The notes under the pieces are model-generated. The model saw only the letters and a list, made by a program, of their open reading frames with translations, had not been told where the DNA came from and searched no databases. A stretch of 64,000 nucleotides of DNA, from the NCBI GenBank assembly GCA_031404435.1, contig JANNHO010000339.1, positions 10,789 through 74,788 of the forward strand, written 5' to 3'. Numbering within the stretch: position 1 is the first letter of the stretch; every line of letters begins with the position of its first letter. Of the stretch, positions 48,035 through 56,392 are shown piece by piece. The stretch comes from VFMC01 sp031404435 (GTDB taxonomy: Bacteria > Actinomycetota > Acidimicrobiia > Acidimicrobiales > Ilumatobacteraceae). The position numbers and the translations under genes are program-made.

Positions 48035-49390
48035 TCAGCGTCGGCTGCGGTGGTTGCCGAGCAACAGCACGGCGGCGACCCCGGCAGCGGCCAACGAGGC
48101 CACGAGGACGGCCAGCTTGGCCTCGACGATCTGTACCGGGTCGTCGAACGCGAGCTCTGTGATGAACAACGCAACGGTGAAGCCGATGCCGGCCGCGGCA
48201 CCGATGCCGAGGACCTGGCGGGGCGAGCTTCCCGTCGGTGTGTCGGCAAGGCCGAGCCGGACCGCGAGGCGGCTGGCGGCGACAACGCCGAGGGGCTTGC
48301 CGATCACCAGGCCACACACGATCGCCCAGGAGACCGGCGAGCGGACAGCGCCGCGCAAGCCGACACCGGAGATCTCGATTCCGGCGTTGGCGAGCGCGAA
48401 GAGGGGCACGATGAGGTAGCTCGTCCACGGATGGATGAGGTGCTGCAACCACTCGACGTCGGAGACCGCCGAGCGGGCGATGCCGGTGGTCGTGAACGCG
48501 GCATCGACGCTGGACACGTCGGCGAGCTCCTCGGTGTCGATGAAGTCTGCGCTGAGATGTGCGGTGGTGGGAGCGAGCAACCCCATGACCACCCCGGCCA
48601 GCGTGGCGTGGATTCCGGCCTCGTGGAACGCGTACCACAACACGGCGCCGAGCACGACGTAGACGATTGTCCGGCGGACGACCAACCGCTTCGCCGCAAC
48701 GGTGGCAGCGATGGCGCCGGCGGCGACGAGGAGCCACTGCCACGACACCGAGTCGGAGTAGAACGCGGCAATGATGATGATCGCGCCGATGTCGTCGACG
48801 ATGGCCAAACCCAACAGCAGCACCCGCAGCGAGGGGTGGACGCGGTCGCCCGCAACGGCGACGATGCCGACGGCGAGCGCGATGTCGGTTGCCATGGGGA
48901 TCGCCCAACCGTTCGGTGCCGTGCCTCCGGCGATGGCGAGGTAGATGAGCGCGGGTACCAGCATCCCGCCGATGGCCGCGGACACCGGCAGGAGTGCTGC
49001 GCGCTTGGTCGACAGGTGTCCGGTGGCGAGCTCGCGTTTGATCTCCAGGCCGACGACGAGAAAAAAGATCGCCATCAGCCCGTCGTTGATCCAATGCTTG
49101 AGATCGAGTGTGAGCGCCTGGTCGCCGATGGAAACGGTTGCCTGCGTCGACCACAGGTCGACATACCCTTGCGACCACGGTGAATTGGCCCAGATCAACG
49201 CAACAACGGCGCTGGTGGCGAGCAGCACACCGCCGCCGGCTTCGGTGACGAGGAAGTCGCGCAGGGGTCGCAGTGCGCGTGGCATGGCCGGCCCCGACAG
49301 CGGTCCCGAGGCGGACGGCATTGCTTGGTCTGCCGGCGCGGTCGATGCCGAGAACCCGGGATCCGGCGCGGAAGCACCGTGGCTCGACAT
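48035..49390 (-). CDS. nhaA: Na+/H+ antiporter NhaA
   Basis: 451 aa, eleven to twelve membrane helices. Marker motifs are IFFLVVGLEIKRELATGHL, GGMLVPALIYLA, the ion-binding Asp pair in PMATDIALAVGIVAV and LGLAIVDDIGAIIIIA, and GIHATLAGVVMGLLAP. It ends near LGIGAAAGIGFTVALFI. It exchanges protons for sodium across the cytoplasmic membrane. The first 38 residues are a Ser/Pro/Ala-rich extension before MPRALRPLRDFL; an internal ATG there (12 or 26 residues later) is possible. Confidence 0.93.
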   Translation of the reverse strand: MSSHGASAPDPGFSASTAPADQAMPSASGPLSGPAMPRALRPLRDFLVTEAGGGVLLATSAVVALIWANSPWSQGYVDLWSTQATVSIGDQALTLDLKHWINDGLMAIFFLVVGLEIKRELATGHLSTKRAALLPVSAAIGGMLVPALIYLAIAGGTAPNGWAIPMATDIALAVGIVAVAGDRVHPSLRVLLLGLAIVDDIGAIIIIAAFYSDSVSWQWLLVAAGAIAATVAAKRLVVRRTIVYVVLGAVLWYAFHEAGIHATLAGVVMGLLAPTTAHLSADFIDTEELADVSSVDAAFTTTGIARSAVSDVEWLQHLIHPWTSYLIVPLFALANAGIEISGVGLRGAVRSPVSWAIVCGLVIGKPLGVVAASRLAVRLGLADTPTGSSPRQVLGIGAAAGIGFTVALFITELAFDDPVQIVEAKLAVLVASLAAAGVAAVLLLGNHRSRR

Positions 49391-49497
49391 GGCGCCAGTC
49401 TGGCAGGCACTGCATCGCGGTGCGTTCTGACGTCGGAGGGGGACCGCACCGAAGGGCTGCAGAGGGTGGTCGCGTCCTCACGGTGCGGCGACGGCAA

Positions 49498-49526
49498 TAG
49501 ACTGCCCGGCGACTGGTGGAGGTCAC
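49498..49526 (+). promoter_or_regulatory. Putative promoter and SD of the secreted repeat protein
   Basis: TAGACT (49498-49503) lies 23 nt before the GTG at 49527, and a GGTGGAGG Shine-Dalgarno sequence lies between. This is a leadered counterpart to the leaderless starts. Confidence 0.4.
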
Positions 49527-51605
49527 GTGAATCGAAGGAAGACACCTGTGAACGTGCGTCGGGGCAGGAGTGCGGGTGCGGTCGCGCTCGCTCTCGTGGG
49601 GATGGCGGTGTGTCTCGTCGCCGGCGAACGCTCGGTGGCCGTCGCCGCGCCGTCACGGATCGTCGACGTTGACACGTGGGCGTGGTGCGGCGTGCACCCC
49701 GATGATCTCGCGGCCCGCTCGTCGGCGGCGTCGATGGCAACCGCGGCCGGCATCGACGTCACGTTCGGCCCCTGCAACGTGCCGACCCCCGACTACACAC
49801 CCGCCAACACCAGAAATCGTTACGTGAGCCCCGCGCTGTACATGCGCCTCGTGGAGATCAACGCTGCTGTGGGAATCAAGACCGCCGTGTACGACGCCCG
49901 GCTGTGGTCGCCGAACGCGCAGGTCCGTGACACGGCTATCGCGTTCTGGACTCCGGTGCTGCTCCACATCGCTGTGTGGGACATGGGCGACGAGTTCGAC
50001 CCCAACGCTCTGCTCGAGTGGAACGCCCTGATCGACCGCTGGAACATCGTGCTTGCCGATGTCACCCCGCGGACCGGCATCCGCCCGTTCACCAATCATC
50101 TCCCGACGGCGATCGGCGACGCGCTGGACGACATCCCCGAAGCCGCCAGGCTGATGTCGTTCGCCGTGTACGGGGGCGATCTCGGCACTTCGATCGCGCG
50201 GGCCAACGACGCAGCAGTCGACACCCTCATGTGCGGCGTCAACGCGTTCGACCATTTCGGTTTCGTTCCGACCCCGGCACGGATCCGGACAGGGTTCAGC
50301 TCGCTCGTTGCCGCCGGATGCGATCAGATCCTCGTGTTCGGCGGTGCCCGCGTGTACGGCAGCGAGAACGTGTTCGGTGAGTCGTCGATCGTCAAACGCG
50401 ACGGGACGGCCGCACCATGGGCCGCCGGCGTGCGTGAGGGCTCCGGCCGTTCGGCATATCAGGCGACCGGGCCGGCGCGCCTGTTGGAAAGCCGTATCGG
50501 GCCTGGCCTCGGCACTTTGGATGGCGTCGGTGCGGCGATCGGTCCGCGCCCGGCTGCGACGTTGACCGAGGTGCAGATCGGCGGGCGCGCAGGCATCCCC
50601 GCGACGGCGGTGGCGGCGGCTGTGAATGTGACGGTCACCAACACCGGCGGCAACGGCTTCGTCACGCTGTTCCCGTGCGGCACGACGCAACCAGCGGCGT
50701 CGCAGTTGAACCATGGCACCGGCGTGACCTTGTCGGCCGCAGCAACTGTGAAACTCGGTGACAGCGGCCGTTTGTGCATCTTCAACCTCGCCCCACTCGA
50801 CCTGGTGGTCGACGTGGTTGGGTACTTCCCGGAGGGTTCCAGCTACACCGCACTCGATCCCGCCCGACTGCTGGAAACTCGGCCGGGTCAGCCGACCGGA
50901 ACAGTCGACGGCTTGTTCAACGAGATGGGGGCACGGCCGGCCGGAACCGTGACCGAGGTTCGTGTCACGGGGCGGGCGCAGGTTCCAGTGGGTGCCGGCT
51001 CGGTCGTGTTGAACGTCACGGCGGTTGACACCCGCGACGCCGGGTTCGTGACGGTCTACGCATGCGATCAACCCCGACCCAACGCCTCGCAACTCAACCA
51101 CGTCGCCGGGGGCACGATCGCCAACTCGGTTGTGGCTGCGATCTCGGCGGCGGGCACCGTGTGCGTGTTCAACAGTGCGCCGCTCGATCTGGTGATCGAC
51201 GTTTCGGGGTATCACCCGACTGGCGTGAGCGTGGTGCCGGTTCCTCCGGCGCGGCTGCTTGAATCGCGCGATGGTGAGGCGGGTACGGTCGACGGAGCGG
51301 GTAACGGGATCGGGAGACGCCCCATCGACAGCATCACCGAAGTCGACATCGGTGGCCGCGTTGGCGTGCCCTCCGGTATCTCGTCAGCGGTGATCAACCT
51401 CACCGTCACGGAACCGGTCAACGCCGGCTTCGTCACGGTGTATGCCTGCGACACACCCCGCCCCAACGTGGCCAGCATCAACTTCGCCGCCGGCCAGACC
51501 GTGGCCAACCTCGTCGTCTCCGACGTGGACAACGCAGGACGAATCTGCATCTACACGATGACCCCAACCCACCTCATCGTCGACGTCACCGCCTATCACC
51601 CCTGA
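49527..51605 (+). CDS. Secreted protein: TIM-barrel-like domain plus three ~120-aa repeats
   Basis: 692 aa. An N-terminal signal peptide ends near AVAAPSR. Residues about 42-310 look like a barrel glycosidase domain, with IAVWDMGDEFDPNALLEWN and ILVFGGARVYGSE; catalytic acids cannot be assigned with certainty. Residues about 312-692 are three repeats that each begin PARLLE(S/T)R and end (D)V.GY.P, with a conserved pair of Cys (FPCG..LCIF, YACD..VCVF, YACD..ICIY). Such repeats are common in Acidimicrobiia surface proteins. The last codon is followed at once by tandem repeats that contain the stop codon. Confidence 0.8.
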   Translation: MNRRKTPVNVRRGRSAGAVALALVGMAVCLVAGERSVAVAAPSRIVDVDTWAWCGVHPDDLAARSSAASMATAAGIDVTFGPCNVPTPDYTPANTRNRYVSPALYMRLVEINAAVGIKTAVYDARLWSPNAQVRDTAIAFWTPVLLHIAVWDMGDEFDPNALLEWNALIDRWNIVLADVTPRTGIRPFTNHLPTAIGDALDDIPEAARLMSFAVYGGDLGTSIARANDAAVDTLMCGVNAFDHFGFVPTPARIRTGFSSLVAAGCDQILVFGGARVYGSENVFGESSIVKRDGTAAPWAAGVREGSGRSAYQATGPARLLESRIGPGLGTLDGVGAAIGPRPAATLTEVQIGGRAGIPATAVAAAVNVTVTNTGGNGFVTLFPCGTTQPAASQLNHGTGVTLSAAATVKLGDSGRLCIFNLAPLDLVVDVVGYFPEGSSYTALDPARLLETRPGQPTGTVDGLFNEMGARPAGTVTEVRVTGRAQVPVGAGSVVLNVTAVDTRDAGFVTVYACDQPRPNASQLNHVAGGTIANSVVAAISAAGTVCVFNSAPLDLVIDVSGYHPTGVSVVPVPPARLLESRDGEAGTVDGAGNGIGRRPIDSITEVDIGGRVGVPSGISSAVINLTVTEPVNAGFVTVYACDTPRPNVASINFAAGQTVANLVVSDVDNAGRICIYTMTPTHLIVDVTAYHP
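50471..51602. repeat. Three protein repeats of about 120 codons (PARLLE..GY.P)
   Basis: Units at about 50471-50833, 50859-51215 and 51246-51602. Each has GTxDG, a TEV strand, NVTV-type strand, the Cys pair and LVVDV. The units are diverged at DNA level, so the duplications are old. Confidence 0.75.
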
Positions 51606-51666
51606 GCAGGCACCTCTGAGCAGGCACCTCTGAGCAGGCACCCCGGATCAGGCACCCCGGATCAGG
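51602..51666. repeat. Tandem 14-bp repeats spanning a stop codon
   Basis: CTGAGCAGGCACCT is repeated at 51602, 51616 and 51630 (last base changed), then as CGGATCAGGCACCC at 51644 and partly at 51658. Each of the first three copies contains TGA; the first TGA is the stop codon of the secreted protein. Confidence 0.8.
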
Positions 51667-51747
51667 ACGGTGTCGACCTGGCCCGTCCCCAGTGTGGTGG
51701 TGCATTTCTCGACACGCGGTTGCTCCGGCCTGGTGTTGGCCGCCGGA

Positions 51748-52527
51748 TCAGGCGGGTCCGACGTGGCGCGTCAAGCGTGCGGCAGGGTCTTGGTGGTAGA
51801 AGCCAGCCAGCACGTCGTACAGATCGGGGTTGCCCTCGCGCAGGGGGATGGGCTGGCAGAAGAACTGCTCGGTGGCGACGGCGAAGAACTCGCCGGGATC
51901 GGTGGCCGCGTAGTCGCGCAGCACGCTGTCGTGGCCGCGGCGCAGCACCTCGTACTCGGCCGTGCACACCTCGACCCACCGGGCGCGAAGAGCAGGATCG
52001 CTGATCGGGGGAGTGCCATCGACCACGCCGTCGAGCATGTCGATCTTGTGCGCGAACTCGTGGTACACGACGTTGGAACCCGAACGCGGATGGCGCGCCT
52101 CGTAGGCCGCAGTGCTCCATGACAGCAGCAGTGGACCGCGTCGGTGATGGGCCTGGCCGGAGATGGCGTGTGGACCGTCGGCCACCATCCCCGAACCGAC
52201 CGACCGTTCGCCATGCAGCATCACCGTGCGCGGATGGACGATGATCGAGTCGACCTGGCGGTACAGGTCGAGGTCGAGTTCGAGCACCAGCAGGCACGCC
52301 TGGGCGGCGATCACGACCTTCACCTCGTCGGTCATGGTGAAGCCGTTCGCTGCCTCCCAGCGTCGCTCACCGATGAACAGTCGGATGAGATCTTCCATGC
52401 GCTCGCGTTCGTCGGCAGACAGCGTCGGCCATGCTGCCCAGCGCACTGCCAACCGTTGCCGCCATGGCTCGGGAAAGTCGCCGGCCAATGCCCCTCGGCG
52501 AAGCCGGTCTCGTCGTGAACGAAACAT
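51748..52527 (-). CDS. mtfA: MtfA-type zinc metallopeptidase (M90)
   Basis: 259 aa. The metal motif is HEFAHKIDMLDG (HExxH variant HEFAH) with the third ligand expected in the later EFFAVATEQFF segment. Before it are LSADERERMEDLIRLFIGERRW and TMTDEVKVVIAAQACLLVLE, both typical of the MtfA/DUF980 family. In E. coli MtfA binds the Mlc repressor; in actinobacteria its partner is unknown. ATG at 52527. It lies 20 bp downstream of the IPNS-like gene in the same direction. Confidence 0.87.
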   Translation of the reverse strand: MFRSRRDRLRRGALAGDFPEPWRQRLAVRWAAWPTLSADERERMEDLIRLFIGERRWEAANGFTMTDEVKVVIAAQACLLVLELDLDLYRQVDSIIVHPRTVMLHGERSVGSGMVADGPHAISGQAHHRRGPLLLSWSTAAYEARHPRSGSNVVYHEFAHKIDMLDGVVDGTPPISDPALRARWVEVCTAEYEVLRRGHDSVLRDYAATDPGEFFAVATEQFFCQPIPLREGNPDLYDVLAGFYHQDPAARLTRHVGPA

Positions 52528-52547
52528 CAGGTCCGGCGGGTGCCGGT

Positions 52548-53402
52548 TCAGCTCGCCTTCAGGTCGTGGCTGCGCAGCTCGGCGATGCGCTCCTGCAGGT
52601 ACTCGAACGCGGTGCGATCCGGCGACAGGCGAACGTCATCCGCGGGATGCAGGAACAGTGGCAGCGACAACCGCGAGCGGGTGGCGCCTTCACCGGTGGG
52701 GTTCATCACCCGGTGCGGTGTGCTCGGGTAGTAGCCACCGCTGGCGAGTTGCAGCATGTCGCCGCTGTTGACGGCGATGCTGCCGAAATCACATGGGACG
52801 TCGTGCCAGTTGCCGGCAACATCGCGCACCTGCAACCCGGGCTCGTTCGAAGCCGGCAGCACCGTCAACAAGTTGATGTCCTCGTGTGCCGCGGCGCGGA
52901 CCGCGTTGGCCGGCTCGTCGCCGCGCAACGGCGGGTAGCGCAGCACGCGCAACAATGTGCGGGTGCTGTCCACCATCATCTGGTTGAGCGGGCAAAAGAA
53001 CCCTGCGCTCACCTCTGATGGCGTATTCGCTTCGACCCACCCGAGCAGCGTGACGGCGATTGCGGTGGCCTGCTCGGCGTAGCGCAGCGCCGCGTCGCTG
53101 ACCTCGGCCGGGTACTGACCCCACGGGTACACGTGGAAGAACTCCTTGATGTCGCGCACGGTGTTGCCCTTGGCCGTTTCCGATACGTCGGGCCCGAAGT
53201 ACCCGTCCTGGCTGCCCTCGGAGAACCGGTACGCGAACTTGGCGTCGCTCTCGAAGAACGCGAGCCATTCGTCGTACACCTGCTGGACCAACTCGCGAGG
53301 GAGCGGATGGTTGACGATCACCGCGAAACCGGTGTGCCGTAACGACCTGGTGAAAGCCTCCGGTGCGTCCGGCGACTGGAAATCGACGACTTCGACATTC
53401 AT
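52548..53402 (-). CDS. Isopenicillin-N-synthase-like 2OG-Fe(II) oxygenase
   Basis: 284 aa double-stranded beta-helix enzyme. The metal site HxD is in RAAAHEDINLLTVLPAS and the distal His in YYPSTPHRVMNPTGEGATRSRLSLPLFLHP with the Arg-x-Ser 2OG site. The N-terminal DIOX_N part has HTGFAVIVNHPLPRELVQQV and DGYFGPDVSETAKGN. Group members hydroxylate or desaturate small molecules; the substrate is unknown. The ATG at 53402 is 6 nt after TAGCGT, so a leaderless mRNA is likely; an in-frame GTG two codons earlier is less likely. Confidence 0.87.
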   Translation of the reverse strand: MNVEVVDFQSPDAPEAFTRSLRHTGFAVIVNHPLPRELVQQVYDEWLAFFESDAKFAYRFSEGSQDGYFGPDVSETAKGNTVRDIKEFFHVYPWGQYPAEVSDAALRYAEQATAIAVTLLGWVEANTPSEVSAGFFCPLNQMMVDSTRTLLRVLRYPPLRGDEPANAVRAAAHEDINLLTVLPASNEPGLQVRDVAGNWHDVPCDFGSIAVNSGDMLQLASGGYYPSTPHRVMNPTGEGATRSRLSLPLFLHPADDVRLSPDRTAFEYLQERIAELRSHDLKAS

Positions 53403-53414
53403 GGCCACACGCTA
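53403..53414 (-). promoter_or_regulatory. Putative leaderless promoter of IPNS-like gene
   Basis: TAGCGT on the minus strand (53409-53414) precedes the ATG at 53402 by 6 nt. Confidence 0.45.
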
Positions 53415-53468
53415 CCGGTGGCCAGTCGCCGACATCAGCCGCCTGCCGCCACGCACGCGTGGCTGGCG

Positions 53469-56345
53469 TCACACGACGATGTTGACCATTCGGCCGGTGA
53501 CGACGATCAGCTTCTTCGGTTTGGTGCCGGCGAGCGCGGCGATCACCTTGTCCTCGGCGAGAGCCATCTGTTTGACGACGTCGTCGGACGCGTCGGAGGC
53601 GACGATGATCCTGGCCCGAACCTTGCCGTTGACCTGCACGGGCATCTCGATCGTGGCGTCGATCAGCATGGCGGGGTCGGCCACCGGGAAATCGGTGTAG
53701 GTCAATGTGGCCGTGTGGCCGAGCAGGCTCCACAGTTCTTCGGCCATGTGCGGGGCGAGCGGAGCGAGCATCACCACAACATGCTCGGCGATGTCGCGCG
53801 GGCAGCCGCCGAGCTTGGTCAGATGGTTGTTGAGCTCGATCAGCTTGGCGATGGCGGTGTTGAACCGCATCGCCTCCATGTCGGCACGGACTCCGGCCAC
53901 GGTGCGGTGCAGCAACCGCTCGGTGGGATCGTCGAGTGCCGGTAGGACGGTGCGGATCGCCCCCGTTTGCTCGTCGATCAGGTTGCGCCAGATCCGTTGC
54001 AGGAAGCGGTACATGCCAACCACGTCGCGGGTTTCCCACGGTCGCGAAGCGTCGAGGGGTCCCATCGCCATCTCGTACAGCCGCAACGTGTCGGCGCCGT
54101 ACACGTCGTAGATCTCGTCGGGGGCGACCGCGTTCTTCAGGCTCTTGCCCATCTTGCCCCACTCGCGTGTGACCGGGTTGCCCTCGAAGGAGAAGGCACC
54201 GTCATGTTCGGTCACGGCGTGGGCGTCGACGTAGATCTCGCGTTCGTCTTTGAACGCGGCGGCGAGGATGTAGCCCTGATTGAACAACCGGTGATACGGC
54301 TCCTTCGACGACAGGTGCCCCAGGTCGAACAGCACCTTGTGCCAGAAGCGGGCGTACAGCAGGTGCAATACGGCGTGCTCGACGCCGCCGACGTACAGGT
54401 CGACGCCGCCCGGATGGCCTTCGCCCTGTGGCCCCATCCAGTACTCCTCGACGGCACGATCGACGAACCGGTGCTCGTTCGTCGGGTCGAGGTAACGCAA
54501 CTCGTACCAGCAGCTGCCGGCCCACTGCGGCATCACGTTGGTCTCGCGCCGGTAGCGGCGCACGCCACGCCCGTCGCCGAGGTCGAGCTCGACGTGCACC
54601 CAGTCCTCCAACCGGTCGAGCGGGCTCTCCGGGTCGCTCATGGCGTCGTCGGGATCGAACGTGCGCGGCGAGAAGCCTTCGGTCGGTGGCAGCTCGACGG
54701 GCAGCATCGCGTCGGGCAGCGAGTGGGCGACGCCGTCATCGTCGAACACGATCGGGAACGGTTCGCCCCAGTACCGCTGGCGGCTGAACAGCCAGTCGCG
54801 CAGCTTGTAGTTGATGGTGGCGTGGCCATGGCCGGTGGCGACGAGCCAGTCGTTGGTGGCGTGCTTGGCCTGGGCGATGTCGGTCATCGCGTCGAGTTGC
54901 AGCTCGCCGTTGGAGCTGTTCACGTACGGCGCGTTCCCGACGTAGGCCATCGCCCAGGTTGCGGTGTCGAGCGATGGCTCGGTCCCATTTGTTGCGAACC
55001 ACTCGGCGGGCGGTTGTTGGATCGCCGGGACCGTGAGTCCGAACTGGCGGGCGAACTCGAAGTCGCGTTGGTCCCCGCACGGAACGGCCATGATCGCCCC
55101 GGTGCCGTAACCCATCAGCACGTAGTCGGCGATCCACACCGGGATCTCGGCATCGTTGACCGGGTTGATCGCGTACGAGCCGGTGAACACACCGGTTTTG
55201 GTGGTGTCGTCCACCTGGCGGGCGACGTCGGTTTTGGCCTGGGCGGCGCGCTGGTAGGCGGTGACCGCGGCGCGTTGGTCGGGGCTCGTGAGCGTGGCAA
55301 CCAATGGGTGCTCGGGGGCGAGGACCATGAACGTTGCTCCGAACAACGTGTCGGGGCGGGTGGTGAACACCTCGATCGGGCCAGCGGGCGAGGCGAACCG
55401 CACCCTCGCCCCTTCGCTGCGGCCGATCCAGTTGCGCTGCATCGCTTTGATCGAATCGGTCCAGTCGAGCAGTTCGAGATCGTCGATCAACCGGTCCGCG
55501 TACGCAGTGATCCGCATCATCCACTGACGCATGCTCCGCTTGAAGATCGGGAAGTTGCCGCGGTCGCTGCGGCCGTCGGCGGTGACTTCCTCGTTGGCGA
55601 CCACGGTGCCAAGGCCGGGGCACCAGTTGACCGGGGTCTCGGCGATGTAGGCCAGGCGGTAACCGTCGATCACCTCTGCGCGCTCGACGCGCGACAGCGA
55701 TGCCCAATCGCTGCCGTCGGTCAGCGGGCGAGTGCCGGCGTCGAGCTCGGCGATCAGTTCGGCGATGGGGCGCGCCCGGCGCTGGTCGGCGTCGTACCAG
55801 GCCTCGAAGATCTGGTTGAAGATCCACTGGGTCCAGCGGTAGTAGCTGGGATCGCTGGTGGCCACGCTTCGCCGGCGGTCGTGGGCGAGGCCGAGGCGGC
55901 GGAGCTGCTGGCGGTAGGTGGCGACATTGGCTGCGGTGGTGATCGCCGGGTGCTGACCGGTCTGCACCGCGTACTGCTCGGCCGGCAGGCCGAAGGAGTC
56001 GAACCCCATTGCGTGCAACACGTTGAAGCCGGTCATCCGTTTGAAACGGCCCCACACATCGGTGCCGATGAAGCCCAGCGGATGACCGACGTGCAGCCCG
56101 GTCCCGCTCGGGTACGGGAACATGTCGAGCACGAACAGCTTCGGGCTGTCGACCGAGGGCCCGACCCTGTTCGGTCCGGCAGAGTTGGGTGGGGCAGCGA
56201 GCGGGCCTGCGGGATTGGGTGTGTCGAAGGTGCCGGCGGCGTCCCACCGGTCCTGCCAGCGAAGTTCGATCTCGTGGGCCAGCGAGCCTGTGTACCGGAA
56301 GGTGTGCTGATCGTCGGTGGGAGTCTCGTCGGTACTTGGGTTCAC
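53469..56345 (-). CDS. leuS: Leucyl-tRNA synthetase
   Basis: 958 aa class I synthetase. The HIGH motif is in FPYPSGTGLHVGHPLGF and the KMSKS-type motif in WGKMGKSLKNAVAPDEIYDVYGADTLRLYEMAMGPL. The editing domain has TRPDTLFGATFMVLAPEHPL and the anticodon-binding part ends RMVNIVV. The KMGKS form is usual in actinobacterial LeuRS. The start is set at GTG 56345, 8 nt after TAGAAT; a GTG at 56378 would add 11 residues and overlap the promoter. A short Pro/Asn-rich insert (about residues 40-65) precedes the KLFVLDMFPYP strand. Confidence 0.95.
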   Translation of the reverse strand: MNPSTDETPTDDQHTFRYTGSLAHEIELRWQDRWDAAGTFDTPNPAGPLAAPPNSAGPNRVGPSVDSPKLFVLDMFPYPSGTGLHVGHPLGFIGTDVWGRFKRMTGFNVLHAMGFDSFGLPAEQYAVQTGQHPAITTAANVATYRQQLRRLGLAHDRRRSVATSDPSYYRWTQWIFNQIFEAWYDADQRRARPIAELIAELDAGTRPLTDGSDWASLSRVERAEVIDGYRLAYIAETPVNWCPGLGTVVANEEVTADGRSDRGNFPIFKRSMRQWMMRITAYADRLIDDLELLDWTDSIKAMQRNWIGRSEGARVRFASPAGPIEVFTTRPDTLFGATFMVLAPEHPLVATLTSPDQRAAVTAYQRAAQAKTDVARQVDDTTKTGVFTGSYAINPVNDAEIPVWIADYVLMGYGTGAIMAVPCGDQRDFEFARQFGLTVPAIQQPPAEWFATNGTEPSLDTATWAMAYVGNAPYVNSSNGELQLDAMTDIAQAKHATNDWLVATGHGHATINYKLRDWLFSRQRYWGEPFPIVFDDDGVAHSLPDAMLPVELPPTEGFSPRTFDPDDAMSDPESPLDRLEDWVHVELDLGDGRGVRRYRRETNVMPQWAGSCWYELRYLDPTNEHRFVDRAVEEYWMGPQGEGHPGGVDLYVGGVEHAVLHLLYARFWHKVLFDLGHLSSKEPYHRLFNQGYILAAAFKDEREIYVDAHAVTEHDGAFSFEGNPVTREWGKMGKSLKNAVAPDEIYDVYGADTLRLYEMAMGPLDASRPWETRDVVGMYRFLQRIWRNLIDEQTGAIRTVLPALDDPTERLLHRTVAGVRADMEAMRFNTAIAKLIELNNHLTKLGGCPRDIAEHVVVMLAPLAPHMAEELWSLLGHTATLTYTDFPVADPAMLIDATIEMPVQVNGKVRARIIVASDASDDVVKQMALAEDKVIAALAGTKPKKLIVVTGRMVNIVV

Positions 56346-56359
56346 GTCGGACGATTCTA
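56346..56359 (-). promoter_or_regulatory. Putative leaderless promoter of leuS
   Basis: TAGAAT on the minus strand (56354-56359) precedes the GTG at 56345 by 8 nt and is a near-perfect -10 box. Confidence 0.55.
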
Positions 56360-56378
56360 CGGATGCAGGATGCGGCAC

Positions 56379-56392
56379 TACGGTTTGCTTTC
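56379..56392 (+). promoter_or_regulatory. Putative leaderless promoter of FAAL-like gene
   Basis: TACGGT (56379-56384) precedes the ATG at 56393 by 8 nt. It lies 47 bp from the divergent leuS start. Confidence 0.5.

Noticed and set aside
53469..56345. KMGKS in LeuRS instead of KMSKS
   Set aside because: This variant is usual in actinobacterial leucyl-tRNA synthetases and is not a defect.
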